Origin: Amoebophilaceae bacterium
GTDB lineage: Bacteria; Bacteroidota; Bacteroidia; Cytophagales; Amoebophilaceae
Length of the DNA stretch: 60,136 nucleotides
Assembly (NCBI GenBank): GCA_025455725.1
Contig: JALOLY010000001.1
Location: forward strand, 1 to 60,136
Direction: 5' to 3'
The stretch's first letter is position 1. Every line of letters begins with the position of its first letter. Shown piece after piece: positions 11,456 through 21,747 of this stretch. Below the pieces are notes generated by a model. It saw only the letters and a list, made by a program, of their open reading frames with translations, searched no databases and was not told where the DNA came from. A program made the translations under genes and the position numbers.

Positions 11456-11753
11456 GCGGTAAAAACAGAGAGAAGGTACTTAAGAGGGCACCTGGCTCCC
11501 GCAACATGAGGGGTAGCAAGGGAATTGAACACTTGAGGATAATCCCAAAGAAGCGCAGAGATGACGAAGCCTCTTATACGAAGGCCTCAAGACGTGGGAG
11601 CTGCATCTATGCAAATACTGAGTCCACGTTCACTGGCCACTGATTTGTGTACAATACAGACAGGAGTGAAAGACCGGCTGATACAGGCCACGCTTTTGGT
11701 ATCCATACCACTTTCTTAAGGCGGGGAGGATACTTCACGTCCTTCAAGAAGAC

Positions 11754-11783
11754 ACAAAGCCCTGCCGCGCGGCAGGGCTTTGT
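11754..11783 (-). terminator. Perfect 30-bp palindrome, probable factor-independent terminator of the cold-shock gene
   Basis: acaaagccctgccgc/gcggcagggctttgt; 28 bp past the csp stop codon on the minus strand. Confidence 0.75.
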
Positions 11784-11810
11784 ATGTAATAAAATCAGGG
11801 GGTACAGGAG

Positions 11811-12005
11811 CTATACTAAACTCACATTTACCGCATTTAGTCCCCTTGGAGTCTCCTGTACTTCAAAGGTCACTTCATCTCCTTCTTTTACTTCTTGGCC
11901 ATTGAGGGCTGTGACGTGTACGAAGTACTCCTTGTCTGAAGCAGCGTCTGTAATGAATCCAAAACCTTTGGAATCATTGAAAAACTTGATAGTTCCCGTT
12001 TTCAT
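11811..12005 (-). CDS. Cold-shock domain protein (64 aa)
   Basis: MKTGTIKFFNDSKGFGFITDAASDKEYFVHVTALNG... with RNP-type motifs; ATG at 12005. Confidence 0.93.
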   Translation of the reverse strand: MKTGTIKFFNDSKGFGFITDAASDKEYFVHVTALNGQEVKEGDEVTFEVQETPRGLNAVNVSLV

Positions 12006-12104
12006 TAGTGTATTTAAATAATTGAAGAATACCATGAAGGTAACACAAAGACACAAGAAAAAGAAATAAGCCATCCAAAGAATTAAGCTTATTATGGCAG
12101 GCAT

Positions 12105-12851
12105 CTAGGAATCGGTGATGTCAAGGGGTCTCTCGTTAACCATGTTGTGGAAAGCTCTCTGTACATCGTCGTGGTCTTCCAGGGCATCAATCAACTTCAT
12201 AACTTTGGCAGCATCACTCTCGTTTAAGGTAATAGATGTGTTGGGGACATACTGTAATGAAGCACTATCGATGGCTATTCGTAGTGCTTCTAGTCCTTGC
12301 TGCACCTGTCCAAAATTTCCAAGAGGGCAGGTTATGTGAAAGTAGTCTTCTTCAGGCTCAACAGCCTCTGCACCCGCCTCAATCATAGCCAGGGTCATAG
12401 TTTCCTCGTCGGTCACGGATTCCCTCTTCAGAGTAAACGTACCTTTCTTATCGAATAGAAATGCAAGTGAGCCACTCCTGCCCAAGCAACCACCATATTT
12501 ATTAAAAATAGCACGCACAGCTGCTACGGTACGATTCAGATTATCTGTCATGCATGCCACCATGACGGCTACGCCGTACATGGCATAACCTTCGTAGGTT
12601 ACTTCCGTATAAGCAGCTGACTCTTTGCTACTACCTTTTTTAATAGCACGTTCAATTCTGTCTTTGGGCAGATTAGCGCTCCTTGCATTTTGGATGGCAA
12701 TGCGCAGTCTGGGATTATTTTCAGGCGTGGCACTCCCTTGCTTGGCAGCTATGGCCAATTCCTTGACTAGCTTAGCAAATAGTTTACTTTTTTTGGCATC
12801 ATTCACGCCTTTTCGGTGCTTAATATTAGCCCACTTACTGTGTCCTGACAT
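12105..12851 (-). CDS. yebC: YebC/PmpR-family regulatory protein
   Basis: MSGHSKWANIKHRKGVNDAKKSKLFAKL N-terminus; start placed at 12851 rather than the longer ORF. Confidence 0.95.
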   Translation of the reverse strand: MSGHSKWANIKHRKGVNDAKKSKLFAKLVKELAIAAKQGSATPENNPRLRIAIQNARSANLPKDRIERAIKKGSSKESAAYTEVTYEGYAMYGVAVMVACMTDNLNRTVAAVRAIFNKYGGCLGRSGSLAFLFDKKGTFTLKRESVTDEETMTLAMIEAGAEAVEPEEDYFHITCPLGNFGQVQQGLEALRIAIDSASLQYVPNTSITLNESDAAKVMKLIDALEDHDDVQRAFHNMVNERPLDITDS

Positions 12852-12873
12852 GACGCTACACTTCCGATTGTTA

Positions 12874-13764
12874 CTAAGCAGCTTTCTTGTTTTGATAAAA
12901 AAGATTAAGCAAGACACCCAGTAAAACCAAACATACACCTAGCAATTTGAGATGGGGAAGGGATTCTTCCAAGAAGAGATAGCCAAACAATAAGGCATAG
13001 ACGATGGCGATGTAAGAAGTGGCTGACACAGATGCAGCAGGGCCAAGCTGGTAGGCTTTTACAGTGTAGTAGTGTGCCATGTGTCCCAGAACGCTAATTG
13101 TGCCTATGACAAGCCAGTCTCGTGCTTGCAGCGCTACAAAGTTACGCAACAGGTACGTGCCTGCTAGGGGGATAGTGACCAGGTATGCATAAAAAGTCAC
13201 CACCAGTGGATGTTCTTTGTGTTCTATCTTGCTGACGATTACACTGGCTAGTCCTTTGAAGAACGCACCAGCTAGACCACTGACGATGTACCAAGAAACT
13301 TCCGTTAGTGAAAAGCCGTTGATCAACGTAACTCCCGCAAAAGACAACCCAAAGCAAAGCCACTGTTGTGAGCTTACGGGCTCCTTAAGCATGAAAATCC
13401 CAATGAGGGCAGCGAAGACGGGTGCGGTGTAATGAAGTGTAACAGCACTAGGTAGCGAAGTATGTTGCAGAGTGAAAAAATACAGTGCAACGCTCAATGT
13501 ACCTACAATGCCACGGGCAAGCAGCAGTTTGCGGTGTTTTCCCCAAACGGAGATTCGATGATACCTCAAGGTTGTAAAACTAGCCACTAGAGGCACTAAC
13601 GAATTGAAAAAGAGTATCTCTGTTGTAGGAATATGGCGCAGCAGCCTAACACCCAGGCCAATAAAGGCCACAAAAGAGACACTCAGCAACATGAATTGGC
13701 TACTCTTGGGAATGCGCATGTGAAAAATTGTATGCAAACACACGCTGATTATAGAATTACTCAA
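12874..13764 (-). CDS. DMT-superfamily (EamA) transporter
   Basis: 296 aa, about 10 TM segments, EamA-like repeat structure. Confidence 0.8.
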   Translation of the reverse strand: MSNSIISVCLHTIFHMRIPKSSQFMLLSVSFVAFIGLGVRLLRHIPTTEILFFNSLVPLVASFTTLRYHRISVWGKHRKLLLARGIVGTLSVALYFFTLQHTSLPSAVTLHYTAPVFAALIGIFMLKEPVSSQQWLCFGLSFAGVTLINGFSLTEVSWYIVSGLAGAFFKGLASVIVSKIEHKEHPLVVTFYAYLVTIPLAGTYLLRNFVALQARDWLVIGTISVLGHMAHYYTVKAYQLGPAASVSATSYIAIVYALLFGYLFLEESLPHLKLLGVCLVLLGVLLNLFYQNKKAA

Positions 13765-13824
13765 AATGTGTAAAATTAAACAATAATGCCTATTATTATT
13801 ACATAATATCTTTATGCAATTAAG

Positions 13825-14517
13825 TTATGCCAGCAAGTTTTCGAACTTCTTAATTGCTTCTCTAATCTTATCTTTCGTAAGGTGTGGGTTTTGTGATACC
13901 CTCCTAGTGGTATCACTTTCTTCAGTGCAATGTTGATTATCAGCGAAATATTGTTCGACTGCTTTTCTGATCGTGAGCATAAGAATAGATAGGATGTTAT
14001 GTTGGATCGTGCTCGTCTCCCACTGTCTTATGGCCATCTCCAGGGATGTCATGGTTTGCTCTATTGGATTTTTACTTAAATCTTCGTTAATGTGTTCTCG
14101 GACTTTACTGGGTAGGCTTCTTATGAGAGTTCTTAGCTGTGCCTGGTCTAGCTTTACCGGCTCAGAATCCTCTTGGTTTACTTGAGCATAAGCAGCCGGA
14201 ACTACTACTGCTTCTACTTCTACTTCTCTCTTAGCTTCTGTTTCTTTTTGTTGCTCTACTTTTAGTTCCTCTGCGACTGCAGCCCCTGCCAGTTGATCTG
14301 TTGTTTGCAAATCAGGAGTGGCGCTTTTGCTATCACTGGAGTCTTCTTTCGTATCGTTTGCCGAGCTAACAGAACATTTGTGCATTCTAGGGACAATACT
14401 GCTGTTTGTTCCAGGAACAGTACTACGTAAATACTCTGCGTTCATATTGTCCCTGCAACTCGTTAGCAAGAACAATAGACTATACGGCATCATCTTGTAT
14501 AAGACACGCTTTTTCAT
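13825..14517 (-). CDS. Hypothetical lipoprotein
   Basis: MKKRVLYKMMPYSLLFLLTSC lipobox; no recognised domain. Confidence 0.6.
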   Translation of the reverse strand: MKKRVLYKMMPYSLLFLLTSCRDNMNAEYLRSTVPGTNSSIVPRMHKCSVSSANDTKEDSSDSKSATPDLQTTDQLAGAAVAEELKVEQQKETEAKREVEVEAVVVPAAYAQVNQEDSEPVKLDQAQLRTLIRSLPSKVREHINEDLSKNPIEQTMTSLEMAIRQWETSTIQHNILSILMLTIRKAVEQYFADNQHCTEESDTTRRVSQNPHLTKDKIREAIKKFENLLA

Positions 14518-14554
14518 GGCCTCGTGTTTTTGTTTGACTGGTACATATAGCTCG

Positions 14555-15268
14555 TTAAAGTACTTTTTCCCGGGCGAAAGTCGACTCTGATACTAATTTC
14601 CCGTCTTGGATGAGCAGCTGCCGGTCGGTCATGTCAGCTAGCGCTTGGTCGTGTGTGGCTAATACAAAAGTCTGGCCGGTCTCATCCCGTAGTTTGAAAA
14701 GTAACGCATACAGCGCAGCTGCATTGCGGGAGTCTAGGCTTCCGCTTGGCTCATCTGCAAAAACTATCTTGGGGCTATTGATAAGTGCTCGGGCTACGGC
14801 CACTCGTTGCTGTTCACCACCCGAGAGTTCTGCAGGCTTGTGCTGGCTACGATCAGATAGGTTGAGTAGCGCCAACAGTGACCTCCCTCTATTCTCTACC
14901 TCGTTTTTGACGTCTCCTCGGATATACCCTGGCATACATACATTTTCAAGCGTGGTGAATTCAGGTAACAGATTATAAAGTTGAAACACAAAGCCAATCG
15001 AATGATTTCTAAAAGAAGCCAGCTTCTTTCCGTGAAGTGCCAGAAGGTCTACTCCATCAAGCTGCAACAACCCCCCATCGGGTCTTTCCAGTGTAGCCAG
15101 CACATGTAGCAACGTACTCTTCCCTGCACCAGAAGCGCCTGTAATTGCTACGACCTCACTCTTGTATACAGTTAAATCAATATCTTGTAGTGCCCGGAGG
15201 TTGCCGTAGTGTTTGTTGATTCCTTGTGCTACAAGCATTTTTTTCTTAGTATAGTCCCCCGCGTTCAC
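14555..15268 (-). CDS. lolD: ABC transporter ATP-binding protein, LolD-like
   Basis: GASGAGKST, LSGGEQQRVAVARAL, ADEPSGSLD. Confidence 0.85.
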   Translation of the reverse strand: MNAGDYTKKKMLVAQGINKHYGNLRALQDIDLTVYKSEVVAITGASGAGKSTLLHVLATLERPDGGLLQLDGVDLLALHGKKLASFRNHSIGFVFQLYNLLPEFTTLENVCMPGYIRGDVKNEVENRGRSLLALLNLSDRSQHKPAELSGGEQQRVAVARALINSPKIVFADEPSGSLDSRNAAALYALLFKLRDETGQTFVLATHDQALADMTDRQLLIQDGKLVSESTFAREKVL

Positions 15269-15538
15269 AAACAGTGCCGGCTACACTACCTAACTGGTGC
15301 GGCCGTTGCCGGTAGTGTGGGGATACTCAAGATGCCCAAATATACGCTTTTATCGTTATTTAGAGGGGTTCTTCTGCCAGTGTTGTTATGGGATTTGTTT
15401 TGATAAGTACAAATGTGTAAAGTTCCCTTTTTGATGCACCTGAGTTTCCTGTGTAAAAAAGTCTGGATAGGGATTCTTGTTACGGTTTGGCATAGGGAAA
15501 CGGCCAATTTGCTTAACAAATGCTGCGCAACAGCGTCT

Positions 15539-15612
15539 GCGCTCGTAGTTCAATTGGATAGAACGTCGGATTTCGGCTCCGAAGGTTGAGGGTTCGAGTC
15601 CTTCCGAGCGCA
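15539..15612 (+). tRNA. tRNA-Arg (anticodon TCG)
   Basis: GCGCTCG/CGAGCGC acceptor, D arm, TCGGA-TTTCGGC-TCCGA anticodon arm, GGTTCGAGTCC T arm. Confidence 0.92.
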
Positions 15613-15886
15613 CAGGTTTTATGGTGTTCCACTGGTGACTGGCCATTGTACTGCACTGAGACTATTAGAACATAGGCCTTCAGTTAACTATTAATTCCGA
15701 TACCGCAGTGAGCGTCTCGGTCGCTTTGCAGCGAGCCTTTCCGAGTTGTTACGTATGGGGGAAAGTGTGGTTGATGCCTTCTCGATTCGACGGCTTACTG
15801 AAGCTACGGCATTGAAGAGCTAAACTCGACCTTTTTTACACGTCATCTTTGAAAAGCATTACCATTATACTACATCCGTCTGCCCC

Positions 15887-17245
15887 ATGATAATACCTCC
15901 TCTCAACACCCTATCCCAACAAAGGGGGATCAGCCTATTCTGGTTCCGAAGAGACCTGCGGTTAGAAGATAATCATGGGCTGTATCAGGCACTCAAAAAG
16001 AGTAGCTTCGTACTCCCTCTCTTCATTTTTGACACTAACATTCTAGGTAGGTTAGAAGAGCGGGTTGATCGGCGTGTTCAATTTATTTATGAGCAAATCA
16101 AGCTACTCAAAGTAGCTTTGGAGCAGATAGGGAGCACATTGTTGGTGTGTTACGGTAATCCTTTGGAAGTATATCAGCAATTGGCGAACGACTTGCCAAT
16201 CAAGGCGGTGTATACTAATCACGACTATGAGCCCTATGCCAGGCATCGCGATCAAGTAGTTGCTGAGTGCCTGGACGCACATCAGATAGCCTTCCACAGT
16301 TTTAAAGACCAAGTAATCTTTGAAAAAGAGGAAGTGATGAAGGATAACGGAACGCCATACACGGTTTTTACACCGTATATGAAGAAATGGAAAGCACTTT
16401 TCAATCCAGCGATGGTGCATGCGTTTGACAGTAGTGCTTTGTTACATCATTGCCTTCTCACAAGCCCGTTGCCCCTGCTGTCATTGCAAGACATAGGCTT
16501 TCAGTCTCAGAGTTACGACTTTCCCAGTGAAACAATAGACTTAGTGTGCATCAAACAATACGATCAACAGAGAGATATACCTGCGATTTTAGGTACTAGT
16601 AGGTTAAGTATTCACTTTCGTTTTGGTACGATTAGTATCCGCACTGCGACACGCGTTGCCCTTGAATACAATGAAATATGGTTGAATGAGTTGATTTGGC
16701 GTAACTTCTACATGATGATCTTGTGGCATTTTCCTCATGTGGTCATGCGTTCTTTTAAGCCTGCTTATGATGAGGTGGAATGGGAAAATAATCAGACACA
16801 TTTTCAGGCCTGGTGTACTGGGCAAACGGGCTATCCCATAGTTGATGCAGGTATGCGCGAACTTAACGCCACAGGTTATATGCACAACCGGTTGCGTATG
16901 ATTACGGCTAGTTTTTTGACCAAACATCTGCTGATCGACTGGCGCTGGGGCGAGGCTTACTTTGCTCAAAAGCTCTTGGACTTCGAACTGGCTTCTAATA
17001 ATGGTGGGTGGCAGTGGGCTGCAGGTTCTGGCTGCGATGCAGCACCTTATTTCCGCATCTTCAACCCATACTTTCAAACGCAAAAGTTTGATCCCGCACT
17101 TAAATACGTCAAAGCATGGGTTCCCGAGCTCGAGAGTACGGCATACCCAGAGCCCATCATAGTACATGACGTTGCAAGAGAACGTACTCTTAAAGCCTAT
17201 AAAAAAGCACTAGCCAGTGAGAAGTGGAATCAGAAAGCACCGTAG
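15887..17245 (+). CDS. phrB: Deoxyribodipyrimidine photolyase
   Basis: LFWFRRDLRLEDNHGL, GQTGYPIVDAGMREL, NGGWQWAAGSGCDAAPYFRIFNP. Confidence 0.94.
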   Translation: MIIPPLNTLSQQRGISLFWFRRDLRLEDNHGLYQALKKSSFVLPLFIFDTNILGRLEERVDRRVQFIYEQIKLLKVALEQIGSTLLVCYGNPLEVYQQLANDLPIKAVYTNHDYEPYARHRDQVVAECLDAHQIAFHSFKDQVIFEKEEVMKDNGTPYTVFTPYMKKWKALFNPAMVHAFDSSALLHHCLLTSPLPLLSLQDIGFQSQSYDFPSETIDLVCIKQYDQQRDIPAILGTSRLSIHFRFGTISIRTATRVALEYNEIWLNELIWRNFYMMILWHFPHVVMRSFKPAYDEVEWENNQTHFQAWCTGQTGYPIVDAGMRELNATGYMHNRLRMITASFLTKHLLIDWRWGEAYFAQKLLDFELASNNGGWQWAAGSGCDAAPYFRIFNPYFQTQKFDPALKYVKAWVPELESTAYPEPIIVHDVARERTLKAYKKALASEKWNQKAP

Positions 17246-17280
17246 AAATATTAGCCCATGTGTTGCTGCTTGTCCAGCAG

Positions 17281-18753
17281 CTAAAAAGAAGCATTGCCAG
17301 GTGTCCTCGGAAAGGGGATAACGTCTCGTATGTTCTCCATACCTGTGACAAATTGCAACAACCGTTCTAAGCCTAGCCCGAAGCCGCTGTGGGGCACAGT
17401 GCCGAAGCGGCGCGTATCTAAGTACCATTGTAAGCTGCCTGCATCTACGTGCATTTGTTGCATCCTTGCCACCAGTTTTTCTAAGCGTTCCTCACGCTGT
17501 GAGCCCCCTATCATTTCTCCTACGCCTGGAAATAAGATATCCATGGCAGCTACAGTTCTACCATCCTCATTTTGACGCATGTAAAAAGCCTTGACGTCAC
17601 TTGGGTAGTCCGTAATGACTACAGGCTGCTGAAAGTGCTGCTCTGCTAGATAGCGTTCATGTTCTGCTTGTAAGCCAGCACCCCAGTCCCGAATGGGGTA
17701 AGTAAAGCTTTCTTTTTTGTTGGGTTTAGAATCCTTTAAGATAGTAATAGCCTCAGTATAAGTAATGCGGTGAAAGGGGCGTTCTGCGACCAATTTCAGG
17801 CGTTCAAGCAGAGGAAGTGTCCTCACGGTTGTGTGCTTTTGTGACTGTGCTTCGAGTACCCTTTGATGCAGCAAGTCAAGATCATTTGGACACTGATCAA
17901 TTACAAACCGAACTAAATATTTTAGCAATGATTCTGCCAGTGCTACAGTATCTGTAAGGTCGTAGAATGCCATTTCTGGCTCCACCATCCAAAATTCTGC
18001 CAGATGCCGCGTGGTATGTGAATTTTCGGCCCTGAAAGTAGGCCCAAAGGTATACACCTCTGCTAGGCCCAAGGCTGCAGCCTCCGCTTCTAGCTGTCCC
18101 GAAACCGTTAAGCTAGTTTTCTGACCGAAGAAATCCTGACCAAAATCGATACTGCCATCTATTTGCCGAGGCGGCTTTGCAGTATTTATCGTTGTTACCT
18201 GGAACATTTCTCCAGCTCCCTCTGCATCAATCCCCGTGATGATCGGTGTGTGTAGGTACACAAAGTCTCGTTCATGAAAAAAGTGATGAATGGCATAGCT
18301 GATGGCGTGGCGGATTCTAAAAACGGCGCTAAAGGTACTAGTACGAAATCGCAGGTGTGCTATTTCGCGCAAGAATTCCAAGGAATGCTTTTTGGGTTGT
18401 AATGGATAGTTGATCGCGGTGCCCAGGATAGTAAACTTTTCTCCTTTCAGCTCAATATCCTGTGCTTGGCCTTGAGAAGTAGTAATGACGCCCTCTACGC
18501 ACAAGCTGCTTCCGGGGGAGATGCTTTGTAATGTTGCCTCTGAGAGTTGCGTGGGAGCGGCCACTACTTGCAGGTTACGAATTACGGAACCATCATTGAG
18601 TGCAATAAAAACCATGTTTTTACTGACACGTTTGGTTCTGACCCAGCCTTTCACACAGATCCATTGCCCTATTTGTGCTATGGTTAAAAGTTCCTTTATC
18701 TTTGTTCTTCTCAAGTTTTTTTTTCTAAGTGCAGCCCCAAAATTACCGTACAA
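17281..18753 (-). CDS. asnS: Asparagine--tRNA ligase (exact start uncertain)
   Basis: Class II motifs: FRAENSHTTRHLAEFWMVEPE, GFGLGLERLLQFVTG, C-terminal RDVIPFPRTPGNASF. Confidence 0.94.
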   Translation of the reverse strand: MYGNFGAALRKKNLRRTKIKELLTIAQIGQWICVKGWVRTKRVSKNMVFIALNDGSVIRNLQVVAAPTQLSEATLQSISPGSSLCVEGVITTSQGQAQDIELKGEKFTILGTAINYPLQPKKHSLEFLREIAHLRFRTSTFSAVFRIRHAISYAIHHFFHERDFVYLHTPIITGIDAEGAGEMFQVTTINTAKPPRQIDGSIDFGQDFFGQKTSLTVSGQLEAEAAALGLAEVYTFGPTFRAENSHTTRHLAEFWMVEPEMAFYDLTDTVALAESLLKYLVRFVIDQCPNDLDLLHQRVLEAQSQKHTTVRTLPLLERLKLVAERPFHRITYTEAITILKDSKPNKKESFTYPIRDWGAGLQAEHERYLAEQHFQQPVVITDYPSDVKAFYMRQNEDGRTVAAMDILFPGVGEMIGGSQREERLEKLVARMQQMHVDAGSLQWYLDTRRFGTVPHSGFGLGLERLLQFVTGMENIRDVIPFPRTPGNASF

Positions 18754-18850
18754 TACCGTAATAGAAAAGCGAGTAGGGGCAAGACGGTGTTCACAGTGCT
18801 TCCCCTTGGGGTTTCTTTAGCGCAACAGCCTTACTTTAGTTTGATCGAAC

Positions 18851-20278
18851 ATGCAGAAACTGCGTTTAAAATCTACCCTCACACATCGCCTGTCTCCTCA
18901 AAAGCTACAGCTTATTAAGCTTTTGCAAGTCCCTTCCGTGGCCATGAAAGCTCGCATTGAACAAGAGCTGGCTGTTAATCCAGCCCTGGAAGAGGGTGAT
19001 AATGTGCTGGAAGAGCAAGAGATAAATGAAGAGTATGCCGGAGAAGAAGAGTTGTTGGCAGATGACTTAAACGTTGATGGCTATCAGGCATACCACAAGC
19101 ACCATGAGCCATACCAGAATCGGCTAGCAGCGAAATCTCTTATGCTCACTCATGCTCATTCCTTGGATGAGCAGCTGTTGCGACAGCTTAGTTTCCTTAA
19201 ACTTGATCAACGTCAACACAAGATAGGTATCCATCTTATTGGTAGTATTGAGAGTGATGGTTATATCCGTCGTGATTTGGAGGCCATTGTCAATGACCTA
19301 GCTTTTACACAGTATATCGAGACTAATGTTCAAGAAGTATCAGCTGTGCTCAGCAAAATACAACGGTTTGATCCTCCGGGCATTGGTGCCAGAAGCCTGC
19401 AGGAGTGTTTGTTGATCCAGTTGGAGAAAAGTCAAGAAAGTGGTGCAGCTCGCGAGCTTGCCATACGGGTACTTACGCAGTGTTTTGAGGCATTTTCTAA
19501 AAAGCACTATGAAAAGATCCTTGAAAAACTAGGCCTTACAAGTTCAGCATTACTTAAACAAGCCCTGGCTTTAATAACTAGACTTGATCCCAAACCGGGA
19601 AGTAGGATCAACGAATCTTCCCATAGCGAAGTGTTACATCCCGATTTTGTTGTCACAAAACAAAACGGGCAGCTTCATGTCTCACTCACTGATTACACTA
19701 CGCCAGTGTTGAGGACTCGAAAAGGTTACGTTGCCATGATGGAGCACTATCGCAAGCATTCAAAAAAAGATGAAAGAGTTAAGGAGGTGACGTCTTTTGT
19801 AAGAAAAAAGCTAGAGGCTGCCCAGTGGTTTATCGATGCCGTTCAACAACGTAAGCACACGCTACTCAATACTATGAAAACAATCGTAAACCTGCAGCAT
19901 GCCTTCTTTATGGAAGAAGAAGAGCACAGGCTTAAGCCAATGGTGTTGAAGTGTGTGGCAGCAAGAATTGGTATGGATGTGTCCACTGTAGCAAGGATAG
20001 TCAATAATAAGGCTGTACAGACCGACTTTGGTATTTATCCTCTGAAGTTCTTCTTTACTGAGGCCATTACCACCACTTTGGGAGAGGAAGTAAGCAACAG
20101 AGCTGTTAAAAAAGCTGTTGCAGACATCATCGCGCGTGAAGACAAGCGAGAGCCTTACACCGATGAAAAGATTGCTGTTTTGCTTCAAGAGCGAGGATAC
20201 CCCATAGCTCGAAGAACAGTAGCCAAATACAGGGAACAGTTGAACCTTCCGGTAGCTAGATTGCGTAAGGGGATCTAG
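18851..20278 (+). CDS. rpoN: RNA polymerase sigma-54 factor
   Basis: QKLQLIKLLQ N-terminus, FDPPGIGARSLQECLLIQ, ARRTVAKYREQLNLP (RpoN box). Confidence 0.96.
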   Translation: MQKLRLKSTLTHRLSPQKLQLIKLLQVPSVAMKARIEQELAVNPALEEGDNVLEEQEINEEYAGEEELLADDLNVDGYQAYHKHHEPYQNRLAAKSLMLTHAHSLDEQLLRQLSFLKLDQRQHKIGIHLIGSIESDGYIRRDLEAIVNDLAFTQYIETNVQEVSAVLSKIQRFDPPGIGARSLQECLLIQLEKSQESGAARELAIRVLTQCFEAFSKKHYEKILEKLGLTSSALLKQALALITRLDPKPGSRINESSHSEVLHPDFVVTKQNGQLHVSLTDYTTPVLRTRKGYVAMMEHYRKHSKKDERVKEVTSFVRKKLEAAQWFIDAVQQRKHTLLNTMKTIVNLQHAFFMEEEEHRLKPMVLKCVAARIGMDVSTVARIVNNKAVQTDFGIYPLKFFFTEAITTTLGEEVSNRAVKKAVADIIAREDKREPYTDEKIAVLLQERGYPIARRTVAKYREQLNLPVARLRKGI

Positions 20279-20304
20279 TGTCTCCTTGATGCAAGTTTCT
20301 CTGC

Positions 20305-21111
20305 CTACAAAAGGTCAATAGAAATCCCTATGTGGAAAGGCTTTGCAGTAGTGTTTTCTGGCCCTTTATCCTCTTTGAATAAGTTAGAAAGAATGTGCGT
20401 GTAGCAAAGCCCGAACCTCCCCCAACCGAATCTGGCATGTAAACCGGCGCGCATCCCTTGTAGGTTGAAGCTTTCCACGTTGTGTTGCGTCTTAATCATA
20501 TCGTCTTCTTTGTACTTTATGGTTGTGGAAGCATTCCACCGCAAACCCAGCTTAAGGCCTAAAGCTGCAAAAAAACCCTCCTTCGGACACTCATTATTTG
20601 CGTTAAATCTTGCTTCCAATACGAGAAAATCTAAATAACGCACATCGAGAGACGACGCAACAAACTCTTCCTTCCTTGGAAAGAGTTCATCAGTTTTCTT
20701 GAATATGGTATTACGATCGCCTGTATCGTCGCGCACCAGAGCACTGCTCCCATCTTCAAACTGGTAACCATCAAATGCTAAACCTATACCTGGGCTAATA
20801 GTAAAGCGAGAGCTTCCTAGACGTATGTTGTAGAAGAAATACACATTTATAAACCTAGATTGCCAGAATGACGTACCCATCTTTGAGGGACTGTTCCTTA
20901 AACAATTAAACCCCCAGTCGACTACCAACCCCCCATAGTTGGGGAAAGGTGAGGAGACGGTTTCAACCTGGTCAGAGTGACTCTTGTGTGTATCACTTTC
21001 ACTGGCTGTTGTACTTGAGAAACCGGGCCCATTGTCTTTGCCTGCCTCGGCCCATACATAGATGGGGGCAGTAGATAGAGAGAGTATAAGAAGTAGCTTC
21101 TTCATTATCAT
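20305..21111 (-). CDS. Putative outer-membrane beta-barrel protein
   Basis: Signal peptide, alternating aromatic/glycine strands. Confidence 0.5.
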   Translation of the reverse strand: MIMKKLLLILSLSTAPIYVWAEAGKDNGPGFSSTTASESDTHKSHSDQVETVSSPFPNYGGLVVDWGFNCLRNSPSKMGTSFWQSRFINVYFFYNIRLGSSRFTISPGIGLAFDGYQFEDGSSALVRDDTGDRNTIFKKTDELFPRKEEFVASSLDVRYLDFLVLEARFNANNECPKEGFFAALGLKLGLRWNASTTIKYKEDDMIKTQHNVESFNLQGMRAGLHARFGWGRFGLCYTHILSNLFKEDKGPENTTAKPFHIGISIDLL

Positions 21112-21539
21112 TTGGCTAGAATTGTCGGTTCTTCTTGTTACCGGACAAAGCTAAGATTTTTCCACCGCAGTCAAAACATATGCTTCGGGAGATATGTGAG
21201 TCTAAGCGTGGTTATCAAAAGTAAACCGGGATGTATGATGTCATCGTGTGTGAGTGGCATCTGTTGCAATTGGTAGTCTTAGTATGGCTTCGGTGCAGTG
21301 ATCTTCAAAGGTTCTTTCGGCAATATTTTGTTACATATACGGGTAACTTGCTCACTCGTCTTAGGCACTTCTCATAAGGGTATTCTGCGTGGGGTACGCA
21401 GTGACTAGGATAAACCTGCGGGATCTTGAAAGATAATGACTCCTTTTGCCGGTTGCAGTTCATCGCTCAACTTGCCTAAGTTTTGTCCTTATTGAGTAAT
21501 GAAGATTTATTGCCTAGGTTTGCAGTCCTCTGGTTCATT

Positions 21540-21613
21540 GGACCTGTAGCTTAATTGGATAGAGCACTGCACTACGGATGCAGAGGTTGGGGGTTCGAAT
21601 CCCTCCAGGTTCA
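21540..21613 (+). tRNA. tRNA-Arg (anticodon ACG)
   Basis: GGACCTG/CAGGTTC acceptor (one G-T), CTGCA-CTACGGA-TGCAG anticodon arm, GGTTCGAATCC T arm. Confidence 0.92.
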
Positions 21614-21747
21614 CTGACTATGCGCTTGAGGCTACTGCTTTCATGAGTAGGGGGCAGCGCTTGCTCTTTGATGCATAACACCCTCAAGATACGCCATGCC
21701 CGGATGCATATCCAATGTGTCGACAGCGAGATCGGTAAAGCATACGA

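Noticed and set aside
15386-15646. Minus ORF MASHQWNTIKPVRSEGLEPSTFGAEIRRSI...
   Set aside because: Runs antisense through tRNA-Arg(TCG); VRSEGLEPSTFGAE is the antisense translation of the tRNA.
15770-15800. tmRNA-like ATTCGACGG motif
   Set aside because: Space before the photolyase is too short, there is no matching 3' tRNA-like half, and the segment reads as protein-like remnant.
16604-17167. 187 aa minus ORF inside the photolyase gene
   Set aside because: Antisense shadow of a strongly supported CDS.
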